Origin: Paenibacillus qinlingensis
GTDB taxonomy: Bacteria > Bacillota > Bacilli > Paenibacillales > NBRC-103111
NCBI RefSeq assembly: GCF_013204845.1
Contig: NZ_JABMKY010000004.1
Location: forward strand, 62,001-126,000
DNA: 64,000 bases
Direction of reading: 5' to 3'
The notes beneath the pieces are model-generated. The model did no database searches. It was given only the letters and a program-made list of their open reading frames with translations, and was not told where the DNA came from. A program made the translations under genes and the position numbers. Shown here one piece after another: positions 47,467-56,769 of this stretch; the stretch's first letter is position 1, and each line of letters opens with the position of its first letter.

Positions 47467-49572
47467 ATGGACATGAAGCGTTTAGAGAGACTGCGTGGAA
47501 ATGCAGATAAGCCAGAATTTCAAGCGGCGATGGCGCTATTACGACGGGATGCGGAAGAAGCGGCGAAGATTACCTTCGCCATTCGCTCCCATGAGCAAGG
47601 CGAATGGATGCACTATTATTATTGCGATGAAGATGGGACTCGGCTCACTTTCCAGTGGGACGAGCCCTTTCTTCATCTCTGTTCAACCTGTGGCAAGGAG
47701 AGGCGAAATGAACAGCTTGATAGGGGCTGGACGTCCATCGCTCATAGCCAGATTGGTCGAGCTGTCTATCACATTGCATTGTTGTATACGATAGAACCAG
47801 ATGCAGGACGATTGGAATTTGTTAAATCCTATCTGATGGCGTATGCCAACCACTATGAAACGTACGCGATCCATGGTGATATTCCTTATAATGGGCCTGG
47901 GAAATTATTTGCTCAAACCTTGGATGAGGCGCATTGGATCACAGATCTGGCGCTTGGTTTTGACGTGATACAAGTGCATCTAACTCGAGATGAAATCACA
48001 CATATACGCCATGGTTTGCTTGAGCCGTGTGTACGTTTCCTTATTGCACATAAGGAAGAACAGATCCATAATCATTCGGTGCTGATTACGTCTGCAATTG
48101 CCGCCCTGGGACTTTTACTCCATGATAGAGAAATTATAGATGCTGGCTTAGCAGGGGAATATGGCTTGCATGACCAGTTGCAGCGTGGAATCTTCGAAGA
48201 TGGCCTGTGGTACGAAGGGAATGTACAGTACCACTTCTATGCGTTCCAATCTTTGCTGCACTATGCATTGATTGCTGAAGGAACAGAGTGGGACGTCTGG
48301 CAGAAGAAGGCGCTGAAAGCGATGTTTGATTTTCCTTTGCAGTTGATTTTGCCTAATGGCGTGATGCCGACGCTCAATGATGCAGGGCTTGGCCATCATA
48401 TCGGCACGTATGCGCCATATTACGAGATTGCTTACGATATTTATGGGGAAGCCAAATATTGTTCGCTGTTGCAGACTGCCTATGGTATGGATGAGGCTGA
48501 TCCGAGCATGCAAGGCGTGAACGTACCGAAACGAGATTCGGTCTATGCGTTGATGTTCGGGGGAGATTTGGCGGGCCAGCTTGTTGCGGCATCGGACTCC
48601 CTTGGGGTGGAGGTACGGCGAACACGCTCCTTGCCAGAGAGCGGGTTGACCAAATTAGTTAATAAAGACGGCTGGCATGTGATCGTGAAGCACAGTCGGT
48701 TCGGCGGCGAGCATGATCATATGGACCGACTTGGCTTGTCCATTATGCACGGCGATATTCCAGTGCTTGTTGATCCAGGCACCACGGCATACGGGATTCC
48801 AGTTCATTATGGATGGTTTAAGCATACGTATTCACATAATACAGTGAGTATCGATGGGGCAGACCAGCCTCCACAGGATGGGCGATGGATTCAGATGCGC
48901 GAAGAACCTTGGGGTGTATGGCTGGAAACGGCAGTGGATTGGCTGGATGAGGATTATGCGATGAAGAACCGCATTATTATGCCTGCTGAACTTAATCCAT
49001 GGGATGCAGATGCCTACGAAGGTGTTCAAATTCGGAGAATTAACCTTCTTGCAGAGGATCATCTGTTAGATATCGTTCACGTCATCGTCCCAGTCCCCCG
49101 GGTGGTCCATGTGACCAATCATTTTAGCGGCAGGCTGCAAGGCAAGGAGGATGCTGCCAAATGGTCTGAGTCAGAAGACCAACTAAGCCGACTGGATCAG
49201 CAATGGTTCAACGAGAAACGGAAGCTGGTGCAGGACATGTCGGCTTTCGAATACCAAATGAAAGAAGGCACGCTGGAACAACACGTCTGGTGTTCACAGC
49301 CAACAACGACTTATACGGCACTAACCCCTGACAATCCGCCGAGCGGGCAACGAACGTCATTCATTACGACCGCTGCTGTGGAACAATGTGCGACTTTTGT
49401 GCAATTGCTGCATATTGATGGTAGCAGGGAAGCGAAGGCACAGGGTCATCTTGAGATTGTTGCGTTGCCGAATACCAGCCTGCAAGTCGTATGGAATCAA
49501 CTAGAATCGCAGATTACATATGATGTGCAATTAAACGGTGAGAAAGCAGATTTGAGCAGGAGACATAGCTGA
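47467..49572 (+). CDS. Heparinase II/III family protein (oligosaccharide lyase-like)
   Basis: 701 aa, no signal peptide, so cytosolic. An N-terminal (alpha/alpha) toroid and a C-terminal beta-sandwich, joined near FGGEHDHMDRLGLSIMHG (about residue 413-430), the metal/substrate site of the heparinase II/III fold; YSHNTVSIDG follows. AGGAGG is 10 bases before ATG 47467. Ends the third importer operon, so it probably cleaves uronic-acid oligosaccharides imported by it. Distinct from the 615-aa relative at 27.1 kb. Confidence 0.88.
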   Translation: MDMKRLERLRGNADKPEFQAAMALLRRDAEEAAKITFAIRSHEQGEWMHYYYCDEDGTRLTFQWDEPFLHLCSTCGKERRNEQLDRGWTSIAHSQIGRAVYHIALLYTIEPDAGRLEFVKSYLMAYANHYETYAIHGDIPYNGPGKLFAQTLDEAHWITDLALGFDVIQVHLTRDEITHIRHGLLEPCVRFLIAHKEEQIHNHSVLITSAIAALGLLLHDREIIDAGLAGEYGLHDQLQRGIFEDGLWYEGNVQYHFYAFQSLLHYALIAEGTEWDVWQKKALKAMFDFPLQLILPNGVMPTLNDAGLGHHIGTYAPYYEIAYDIYGEAKYCSLLQTAYGMDEADPSMQGVNVPKRDSVYALMFGGDLAGQLVAASDSLGVEVRRTRSLPESGLTKLVNKDGWHVIVKHSRFGGEHDHMDRLGLSIMHGDIPVLVDPGTTAYGIPVHYGWFKHTYSHNTVSIDGADQPPQDGRWIQMREEPWGVWLETAVDWLDEDYAMKNRIIMPAELNPWDADAYEGVQIRRINLLAEDHLLDIVHVIVPVPRVVHVTNHFSGRLQGKEDAAKWSESEDQLSRLDQQWFNEKRKLVQDMSAFEYQMKEGTLEQHVWCSQPTTTYTALTPDNPPSGQRTSFITTAAVEQCATFVQLLHIDGSREAKAQGHLEIVALPNTSLQVVWNQLESQITYDVQLNGEKADLSRRHS

Positions 49573-49603
49573 GATTGTTATGACAGGCAAATCCAATAGA
49601 AAG

Positions 49604-49653
49604 CTGCCCTTGATATGGAAGTTCCCGCATTACGGGGAGGAGGGCAGATTTTA
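49604..49653 (+). terminator. Hairpin terminator
   Basis: CTGCCCT / AGGGCAG outer stem, inner stem TTCCCG / CGGGGA, then ATTTTATA. Closes the importer-lyase operon. Confidence 0.7.
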
Positions 49654-49659
49654 TATCAT

Positions 49660-49680
49660 TATAATGTAAGCGCTTTACTA
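49660..49680 (+). promoter_or_regulatory. TATAAT overlapped by a cre-like palindrome
   Basis: Consensus -10 TATAAT (49660-49665) runs into TGTAAGCGCTTTAC (49665-49678), a LacI/CcpA-type palindrome around AAGCGCTT. It departs from the cre consensus at one end, so another LacI-family repressor is possible. The small stem CTCGC-AATA-GCGAG follows at about 49682-49695. Confidence 0.5.
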
Positions 49681-49718
49681 TCTCGCAATAGCGAGAACAT
49701 CTGAAGGAGGGAATTTAT

Positions 49719-52637
49719 TTGCGCAAAATGAAGGTTTGGCTGATCGGATTATTTTCATTTATTTTTATTCTTGGGAGTCTAGGTGCTGTGCCAGTTCAAG
49801 TTCATGCGGCGACGATCTCGTCCTACGCATTACCTTCGATCTACACCGCATCCACGGTGTATGGCCTCAAGGTAGATGCTACAACGATTCCAGTAGTTAG
49901 TTACACAGGTGATTACGATTATGCCCATTTCTCCATGTCGGGCGCAGCAACCATTGAGATTACGGCATTAGGGCAAGCGAGCATTACGTCCTATTCGATC
50001 TCCCCGAAGAAGCTTAATTTGACAGGAACAACGAGTGGCAACAAGCTGACTTTTACAGTCAGTGGCGACGAATATCTGATAGTCAAAATCAACGGACAAC
50101 GCGCGCTGGTCATCGCAGCCGACCCGGCGGAGACAAACAAACCCGCCTCTTCAGGGACGGGGATTTATAATGTGAAATCCTCACCATACAACGCGGATAG
50201 CACAGGTGCAGGAATGGCGACGACCGCCATTCAGAATGCCATTAATGATGCGGCCAACTATACAGGTGGACAAGGAATTGTCTATGTACCTGCGGGGATC
50301 TACAAGGCGGGGAACTTACAGCTGAAAAGCGACGTTGCTTTATATTTAGAAGGCGGAGCTGTGCTTCGTTTTACTGGGGTAGCGAGCGATTATACCGTGA
50401 ATTGGCACAAGGATTCTCAGAATCGTGACGTTACTTGGTGGTTGTACACACCGACCGGCGCAGACAATGTGAAGATATACGGTCGAGGTACCATCGATGG
50501 CAATGGTAAATACGCGACAACAACGAACAATTTTGCCAGTAATATTATTGTGCCGATCGGAACTACCAATTTCACCTTCGATGGACCGCTGATTCGCGAT
50601 TCCGGGTCGTGGGCTGTAACGCCAGCAAGGTCGAATGATCTTACATTCAAAAATATGAAGATTTTTAACCGTTTTGATATGGGAGAGAATGACGGCATTG
50701 ATGTGAATGAATCCCAAAATGTACTCGTTCAACATGGTATCGGCATTGGCCTGGATGATCCTTACACGACGAAATCATGGGATCAAACGGTGGATATTAG
50801 TCTAAGCTGGCCGGGGAGTCCCGAACCTGTCAGTAATGTGGTGTTTGATGATCTCATTTCCTGGACGGTTTGCTTCGGCTATAAAGTAGGTCAAGGGATG
50901 AGACAAAATCAAAGTGATGTGACGTTCAAAAATAGTGTAGTTTATGATGCCTCTGTCGGTATCGGAGTCGATCATAAATACGGTGTGGGCGCGCTCACGA
51001 ATATTACTTTTGATAATATCGATATTGAGCGAATAACGTATACGAACGATAGCACGCGTACTTGGGCCTTCTTTATCATTCGGAACGCAGATAGTTTTGG
51101 TGGTGGCACAATCAATACCTTGAATGTCACAAACATTCTAGTCCGCGATGCAGGAACGACTTTAGGAACATTGAAAGGCTACAGCAGCACGAAAGACATT
51201 AGCAATATTACGTTTAATAACATTGTTATGCCGGGCAGTGCGACCCCTGCGCAAAATCTAGCGCAAATGAACATCCTCAATCGAGCTTATCATACGCCAG
51301 TGACTATCTTGCCAACGCAAATTGCAGAACCTGTGCAACGACCAAATTTAGCTTTGAATAAACCAGCTACAGCCTCATCTTCTGCTGCTGCTCCGAGTCT
51401 TTCTTTTGATGGCAACTTTGGTACGAGATGGGGTTCCAGCTATACAGATGCCGAGTGGATCTATGTGGATCTAGGTTCCCCTGTGAATGTTGATGCCGTA
51501 AAGCTTTACTGGGAAGCTGCTTATGGCAAAAGCTATCAAATTCAAGTATCGAATGATGCGGTCAACTGGACAAATGTATTTAGCACGACGACTGGAGATG
51601 GCGGTGTCGATGAAATAAGCTTTACGCCTACTGTGGCTCGTTATGTGAAAATGAATGGCACCTTGCGAGGCTCCTCATACGGCTACTCCCTCTGGGAGTT
51701 TGAAGTGAACGGAACGGTAGGCAACTTAGCAATAAGAGCGAGTGTGTCGGCCACCAGCTCAGTTGAGAATACGAATTTCTCCACTGCGAAAATCAATGAT
51801 GGGCAGCGCAATGCCGTAACAGGTTCTATGGGATGGACCAGTAACAACAGCTTAACAACGAATCATACAGAGTCAGTGACGCTTGATATGGGGGCTAGTA
51901 AGACCATTTCGAAGGTCGATTTGTATCCACGAAATGATACAGGGAATATCGGTCAGAACTTTCCGATTGATTTCACGATTAAGACATCTACCGATAATAT
52001 GAATTGGTCGACGGTGGTTACACGTACGGGCTATGCGCAGCCGGGGAATGCTGTTCAAAGCTTTGCGTTCTCTGCGGTATCTGCAAGATATGTGAAAATC
52101 GAAGGGACGAATCTGCGACCGAACCCAAGCGATGCGAATCGGTATCGGATGGCTTTTCCAGAGGTAGAAATCTATGCGGCTAATTACGCAACTGGGGCCA
52201 TCGTGTCAGCAAGCAGCTCATTAGAAAACAGCAATTACTCCACGAACAAAGTGAATGACGGCGGGCGTAATTCCATAACGGGTTCGATGGGTTGGACCAG
52301 CAATAATAGCTTAACTGCGAATCACACCGAATCCATAACTCTGGATATGGGGGCCAATCGCACTGTGACGAAGGTTGATCTATATCCGCGCAATGATACG
52401 GGAAATATCGGTCAGAATTTCCCGATTGATTTCACGATTCAGACGTCTACCGATAATGTGAATTGGTCGACGGCAGTAACACGTACGGGCTACGCGCAGC
52501 CGGGGAATGCTGTTCAGAGTTTTGCGTTTTCTGTGGTATCTGCAAGATATGTGAAAATGGAGGGGACGAATCTGCGCGCGAACCCGAGCGATGCAAATCG
52601 GTACCGGATGGCGTTTGCTGAGGTTGAGGTGTACTAA
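49719..52637 (+). CDS. Secreted GH28/GH49-like beta-helix protein with three discoidin domains
   Basis: 972 aa from TTG 49719 (AAGGAGGG 7 bases upstream). Signal peptide about 1-30; an N-terminal beta-sandwich (about 31-140); a parallel beta-helix (about 145-520) opening YNVKSSPYNADSTGAGMATTAIQNAINDA with ENDGIDVNES and GIGLDDP in the place of the GH28 catalytic Asp motifs; then three F5/8-type-C (CBM32-like) domains at about 543-668, 668-820 and 821-972. The classical GH28 GHG motif is not visible, so activity is uncertain; GH49 or a new subfamily is possible. Preceded by its own promoter. Confidence 0.85.
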   Translation: MRKMKVWLIGLFSFIFILGSLGAVPVQVHAATISSYALPSIYTASTVYGLKVDATTIPVVSYTGDYDYAHFSMSGAATIEITALGQASITSYSISPKKLNLTGTTSGNKLTFTVSGDEYLIVKINGQRALVIAADPAETNKPASSGTGIYNVKSSPYNADSTGAGMATTAIQNAINDAANYTGGQGIVYVPAGIYKAGNLQLKSDVALYLEGGAVLRFTGVASDYTVNWHKDSQNRDVTWWLYTPTGADNVKIYGRGTIDGNGKYATTTNNFASNIIVPIGTTNFTFDGPLIRDSGSWAVTPARSNDLTFKNMKIFNRFDMGENDGIDVNESQNVLVQHGIGIGLDDPYTTKSWDQTVDISLSWPGSPEPVSNVVFDDLISWTVCFGYKVGQGMRQNQSDVTFKNSVVYDASVGIGVDHKYGVGALTNITFDNIDIERITYTNDSTRTWAFFIIRNADSFGGGTINTLNVTNILVRDAGTTLGTLKGYSSTKDISNITFNNIVMPGSATPAQNLAQMNILNRAYHTPVTILPTQIAEPVQRPNLALNKPATASSSAAAPSLSFDGNFGTRWGSSYTDAEWIYVDLGSPVNVDAVKLYWEAAYGKSYQIQVSNDAVNWTNVFSTTTGDGGVDEISFTPTVARYVKMNGTLRGSSYGYSLWEFEVNGTVGNLAIRASVSATSSVENTNFSTAKINDGQRNAVTGSMGWTSNNSLTTNHTESVTLDMGASKTISKVDLYPRNDTGNIGQNFPIDFTIKTSTDNMNWSTVVTRTGYAQPGNAVQSFAFSAVSARYVKIEGTNLRPNPSDANRYRMAFPEVEIYAANYATGAIVSASSSLENSNYSTNKVNDGGRNSITGSMGWTSNNSLTANHTESITLDMGANRTVTKVDLYPRNDTGNIGQNFPIDFTIQTSTDNVNWSTAVTRTGYAQPGNAVQSFAFSVVSARYVKMEGTNLRANPSDANRYRMAFAEVEVY

Positions 52638-52650
52638 TATGCATGGAGAT

Positions 52651-52688
52651 AACCACATTAGCCTTGGGGCTGATGTGGTTGTTTTTCT
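52651..52688. terminator. Bidirectional terminator
   Basis: AACCACATTAGCC-TTGG-GGCTGATGTGGTT followed by GTTTTTC; lies between two convergent genes. Confidence 0.9.
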
Positions 52689-53536
52689 CAGTAATGGCTT
52701 GTTGGCAATTGGATGCCATCCCGATATTGACTGGGTGAGATGCCATACATCTTCTTGAACATCCGACTAAGATGCAACTGATCCGTATACCCCACAGAGT
52801 ATGCGATCTCCTTTATTGAAAGGGACGTACTCGTCAGCAACTCACATGCTTTGCTCAGCCGTATCTCGCCTAAGTAGTGCTGAGGAGGTGTACCGATGGC
52901 AGCTTTGAAAAGGCTTGTGATGTATTTACGGCTAAGCCCCAGCGTTTGCGCCATTTCCTCGATTGTAATCGATCGGGCATAGTTGTTTTTCATAAAAGAA
53001 ATCGCCTGCGCCACGTACAAGTCTTTCATGGTTTTCTGCTGCAAGAACGGGGACTCATGTTGAGAGGACTCCAGCAATAAGGCTAGAAAGGCATATAGTG
53101 CCGAAGTCAGCTGCAACGGTTTGCTGTAATACTGCTGGTTCGCATCAAACAGTTTGTTGAAGCACTGCCTAATTTCTAACTCCCTATCGCATGAAATGAC
53201 GGGATTGTCTGGGGTAAAGCCAGCTTGCCGCAAATAATCTTGGACAATGCCACCGCCGAAAGCGACCCACGAAAAGTTCCATGGTTGCTTCTCGTCCGCC
53301 TGAAAAAAGGAAACGACATAGGGAGATATCAGAAAAACATGTCCTTGAGATAAGTGATACGTCTCATCGCCGACACGATAAATACCTTTGCCACTGTGAA
53401 TATAAAAGATTTTATAACTCTGTTTAATCGCAGGTCCCCAAGATTGGCCAGCGACACATTGTTCCGTGCCCGTGTAGTAGAATTGAATATCCTGTTGGGC
53501 TTCAATCGCGTACTGTGCAATTTTATGGTCGGCCAT
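52688..53536 (-). CDS. AraC family transcriptional regulator
   Basis: 282 aa. N-terminal cupin-type sensing domain (YKIFYIHSGKGIYRVGDETYHLSQGHVFLI), C-terminal helix-turn-helix pair ITIEEMAQTLGLSRKYITSLF and LSIKEIAYSVGYTDQLHLSRMF. AGGGGGC lies about 9 bases before the ATG. Next to the secreted beta-helix gene and likely part of the same glycan-use locus; paralogous in layout to the regulator at 10.7 kb. Confidence 0.93.
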   Translation of the reverse strand: MADHKIAQYAIEAQQDIQFYYTGTEQCVAGQSWGPAIKQSYKIFYIHSGKGIYRVGDETYHLSQGHVFLISPYVVSFFQADEKQPWNFSWVAFGGGIVQDYLRQAGFTPDNPVISCDRELEIRQCFNKLFDANQQYYSKPLQLTSALYAFLALLLESSQHESPFLQQKTMKDLYVAQAISFMKNNYARSITIEEMAQTLGLSRKYITSLFKAAIGTPPQHYLGEIRLSKACELLTSTSLSIKEIAYSVGYTDQLHLSRMFKKMYGISPSQYRDGIQLPTSHY

Positions 53537-53678
53537 CCGTTGCTGCCCCCTATAAGAATTGAAAAAAAATATGTCTTTATGCTATATAGTACTTCCATTT
53601 TATTATAGCAGTGACTTCCAATATGGACTAGAATGAACTCAATTCACAACAATTTATTGTAAAGTGAGGCAAACCAAC

Positions 53679-53920
53679 GTGACGAATATCGAACTATTCT
53701 CAAAAAATACGTCGGTTCTATCGATGCTCACTGAACAATCTCTTTGGGAGGGTACAGTCAAAAGATCTTAGAATCTCTCGAAGCAGATTTGTATGGAACT
53801 GCAGATGCCGTCATTTTGCTATAAACAATTGGTGAACTACCGTCCGTTGGGAGCAGCGAGTATGAAGGCTTAGTGAAGACTTTGCAAGGCTTACAACAGC
53901 CCGTAGACGGACTATTGTAA
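53679..53920 (+). pseudogene. Decayed gene fragment, possibly GlyS C-terminal part
   Basis: GTG 53679 with GTGAGG upstream opens a protein-like frame (VTNIELFSKNTSVLSMLTEQ...) that stops at 53769-53771. The adjacent frame continues as KILESLEADLYGTADAVILL, has one TAA at 53822-53824, and goes on as SSEYEGLVKTLQGLQQPVDG before TAA at 53918-53920. One frameshift plus one stop explains all of it. The pattern LxxL..PVD resembles the C-terminal anticodon-binding part of glycyl-tRNA synthetase beta subunit, but that is weak. Confidence 0.4.
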
Positions 53921-53950
53921 TAAAATTGACCAAAAGAGGCGATCACGCAC

Positions 53951-54934
53951 ATGGAATATAATTATTTAGGCAGGTCTGGGCTTCGTGTAAGCAAACTTTG
54001 TTTGGGTACGATGAATTTTGGCGTCGATACGGAGCAGGCTGAAGCGTTCCGCATAATGGATGCCGCGTTGGATGCGGGCATTCAGTTCTTTGATACGGCT
54101 GATATTTACGGCTGGGGAGAAAACTCTGGTACCACAGAGACGATTATCGGTAACTGGTTCGCACAAGGTGGCAATCGCCGAGAACGTGTTGTTTTAGCGA
54201 CCAAAGTATACGAGAAACTTCACAAGCCTCTATATGGACCCAACGATGAGAGAGGCTTGTCCTTATATAAAATCCGTCGCCATTTCGAAGATTCGCTTCG
54301 TCGTCTGCAAACGGATCATGTGGAGCTTTACCAGATGCATCACATAGATCGCCGCACGCCATGGGAGGAGATTTGGGGTGCATTTGAGGGACTGGTTAAT
54401 CAGGGTAAAGTCGATTATATCGGCTCCAGTAATTTTGCAGGCTGGCACTTGATGAAGGCACAGGCAGCAGCCAAAGAGCGCCATTTCCTGGGGCTTGTGA
54501 GCGAGCAGCATAAATATCATTTGTTGAACCGCCTGCCAGAGTTGGAAGTGTTGCCGGCCGCTCAAGATTTGGGATTAGGTGTCGTTGTGTGGAGCCCGTT
54601 GGCGGGCGGATTGCTTGGCGGTAATGCGCTTTCTGCGGACAAAGGTACACGGAGAAGCAGACAAAGCGAAGCGCTTGTAGCTAAGCACCGCAATCAATTG
54701 GAAGCCTTTGCAAGTTTGTGCAGCGAGCTAGGTGAAAAACCCGCGAACGTGGCGCTAGCTTGGCTGCTCGCCAACCCGACCGTAACAGCACCAATTATTG
54801 GTCCGCGTACGGTAGAGCAGTTACTGGACACGCTCCGAGCAGTAGAAATTAAGCTGGATGAAGCGACATTAAAGGAGCTGGATCGCATTTTCCCAGGACC
54901 AGGTGGAGCTGCTCCTGAGGCATATGCTTGGTAA
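53951..54934 (+). CDS. Aldo/keto reductase
   Basis: 327-aa NADPH-dependent oxidoreductase. Tetrad D48 and Y53 (FFDTADIYGWG), K85 (LATKVY) and H130 (LYQMHHID). Belongs to the large YghZ/IolS-like group. The C-terminal NADP-binding part SNPT-like region is present as LANPTVTAPIIGPRTVEQL. AGAGG precedes ATG 53951. It heads a run with an SDR and a ThuA-like protein in the same direction; substrate unknown. Confidence 0.92.
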   Translation: MEYNYLGRSGLRVSKLCLGTMNFGVDTEQAEAFRIMDAALDAGIQFFDTADIYGWGENSGTTETIIGNWFAQGGNRRERVVLATKVYEKLHKPLYGPNDERGLSLYKIRRHFEDSLRRLQTDHVELYQMHHIDRRTPWEEIWGAFEGLVNQGKVDYIGSSNFAGWHLMKAQAAAKERHFLGLVSEQHKYHLLNRLPELEVLPAAQDLGLGVVVWSPLAGGLLGGNALSADKGTRRSRQSEALVAKHRNQLEAFASLCSELGEKPANVALAWLLANPTVTAPIIGPRTVEQLLDTLRAVEIKLDEATLKELDRIFPGPGGAAPEAYAW

Positions 54935-54977
54935 AGTAACCACTTCTTCTTACAAGTAAATGAAAGGAGCTGCGTCT

Positions 54978-55709
54978 ATGAAGAACAATCGCTGGGCTTT
55001 AGTCACTGGAGCTGACCGAGGGCTAGGCCTTGCCTTGGCCAAAGGTCTGTTGGCACGAGGTTATGACGTATGGGCCGGGCAGTATGGGGAGGAATGTCAG
55101 GCGTTGCAAGAGTTGGAAGCAGCCTATGACAAACGGTTACGTCCTATTCGTTTGGACATCAGCGATGCGAAGAGCGTGGCGAAAGCTCTGCGTACGGTGG
55201 CTGCTGAAACGGAGAAGCTTGATCTGCTTATTAATAATGGTGCCATCCTGGGGAACATTTCTTCCACCATTCAGGATGAGCTGGATTTTGAAGATATCGA
55301 GCAGGTGTTCCGCGTCAACACACTTGGCGCTTTGCGTATGACGAATGGATTTATTGATCTTATTTTAAAAAGCACCGACAAGATCATCATGAACATCTCA
55401 TCCGAAGCAGGCAGCGTTGGAGCCTGTAAGCGAACAGCTTGGTATGCTTACTGTATGTCTAAATCTGCGCTCAACATGCAATCTCAGCTCGTTCATAACC
55501 AAATTTCTCCGCAAGGCGGCAAAGTGTTCGTTGTGCATCCCGGGCATGTTCAGTCCTACATGAAGGGTGAGCTTGATGCCACTGCCAAGCTTTCGCCAGA
55601 GCAATCTGCTCAGCACATACTCGGCCTCCTCGAGCATCGACTCGGACCTGATTGGCCGGATCAGGAGTTGGCACTGACCGATTACCAAGGGGGACAATGG
55701 CCGTGGTAA
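54978..55709 (+). CDS. Short-chain dehydrogenase/reductase
   Basis: 243-aa classical SDR. Cofactor motif TGADRGLG at residues 10-17, NNGA at 86-89, catalytic S141/S142 region, Y158 and K162 (YCMSK). ATG 54978 has AAAGGAG 10 bases upstream; an ATG 18 bases earlier lacks a ribosome site. 43 bases after the aldo/keto reductase gene, likely co-transcribed. Substrate unknown. Confidence 0.92.
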   Translation: MKNNRWALVTGADRGLGLALAKGLLARGYDVWAGQYGEECQALQELEAAYDKRLRPIRLDISDAKSVAKALRTVAAETEKLDLLINNGAILGNISSTIQDELDFEDIEQVFRVNTLGALRMTNGFIDLILKSTDKIIMNISSEAGSVGACKRTAWYAYCMSKSALNMQSQLVHNQISPQGGKVFVVHPGHVQSYMKGELDATAKLSPEQSAQHILGLLEHRLGPDWPDQELALTDYQGGQWPW

Positions 55710-55745
55710 GACATGGCGACATGAAATAAAAGGAGATGAAATCAT

Positions 55746-56387
55746 ATGACACGTATTCCTACCTTGCTTCTAGGCAATAACGACGACGCCCCGTACCATA
55801 CGTTGCGTGCGGTACAGGATCTTATTATTGATAATCTAGGAGCCCCTTTTCAAGTGACAGCGGTAGAAGGGACCTCTCATCTGAAATTGGATGTCCTTCA
55901 GCCCTATCCATTGGTTGTTTCCTACTTAGATATTTGGGGGAAAGTACCTGAGGTTGAAGAAACAGCGGGCCTCCTCCAGTATGTTGCTGGTGGCGGGGGA
56001 TTGCTCGTCATCCATAATGGTATCTCGATCCAGGGCAGCCCAGAGCTAAGTCAGTTAATTGGAGCTCGATTCACGGGGCACCCGGCTTACACCACACTCC
56101 CTTTCACGAAAATGGAGAGTAATCATCCGTTGACGAATGGGCTCGAGCCGTTCGAGATGGACGAAGAGCCATACCGCTTCGAACTAGACCCGTTAGCTCA
56201 GATCGAGCTTCTTCTGACGTATACACATGAAGGCAAAGAATGGCCAGCAGCTTGGACGCGCACATACGGGTTGGGCAGGGTTGTTTACCTGATGCCTGGC
56301 CATCATTTGCCATCCTTCCAATCGGCCGCCTATGGAAAATGGATCCGCTCTGCCGGGTTCTGGGCAGCTGGCTTGCCACTAACCTAA
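55746..56387 (+). CDS. ThuA-like domain protein
   Basis: 213-aa protein of the ThuA (trehalose utilisation) fold, a class-I glutamine amidotransferase-like domain. LLQYVAGGGGLLVIHNGIS, GARFTGHPAYT, the N-H-P-L-T motif (SNHPLTNGLEPFEM) and GLGRVVYLMPGHH are typical. Often linked to sugar oxidoreductases; biochemical role unclear. AAAAGGAG precedes the ATG. Third gene of the aldo/keto reductase-SDR run. Confidence 0.9.
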   Translation: MTRIPTLLLGNNDDAPYHTLRAVQDLIIDNLGAPFQVTAVEGTSHLKLDVLQPYPLVVSYLDIWGKVPEVEETAGLLQYVAGGGGLLVIHNGISIQGSPELSQLIGARFTGHPAYTTLPFTKMESNHPLTNGLEPFEMDEEPYRFELDPLAQIELLLTYTHEGKEWPAAWTRTYGLGRVVYLMPGHHLPSFQSAAYGKWIRSAGFWAAGLPLT

Positions 56388-56409
56388 GCTGGCAATTGGC
56401 TCCATCTAG

Positions 56410-56453
56410 TTGAAGATGAACCAGCGTCTGTATTGGCGCTGGTTCATCTTCAA
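56410..56453. terminator. Long perfect hairpin after ThuA gene
   Basis: TTGAAGATGAACCAGCG pairs perfectly with CGCTGGTTCATCTTCAA around a 10-base loop (17-bp stem). It lacks a strong T-run but should end the transcript. Confidence 0.8.
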
Positions 56454-56499
56454 TTCATTATGTTCGCACCAGACTTCGTCCCCGTATCCGCACTGAGCT

Positions 56500-56625
56500 T
56501 CAACCCGAGTCCGACCGCGAAGCTGATCCCAACCCAAAGCCGACCGTGAAGCTGACCCGACCCGAACTCGAAGCTGCCCCGACCCCGAACCCGAACCCGA
56601 ACCCGAACCCGAACCCGAACCCAGA
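56500..56625. repeat. CCCGAA hexamer run with flanking degenerate repeats
   Basis: About six perfect CCCGAA copies at roughly 56584-56622. The sequence before it repeats CCGACCG(C/T)GAAGCTGA at about 56511 and 56542, and CGAAGCTG again at about 56569. The C-rich strand bias is strong. An open frame reading Gly-Ser repeats on the other strand is a by-product. Confidence 0.85.
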
Positions 56626-56769
56626 TCCCGATCCCTCAAGCCGAATGTTGCGAGGTTAGGTTAGTGGGTGGCATTCCGGATGAGCTACTGCTGACGTGGA
56701 GGCGAGCAGGGGTTACAAGTTTTCCACTCCCATTACTCCGTCTACGCCAATTCTTCCATCTCCCCTTGC

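Noticed and set aside
56406..56639. 77-aa frame with Gly-Ser repeats
   Set aside because: The Gly-Ser tract is a translation of the CCCGAA hexamer run; no ribosome site, and the rest is unlike a protein.
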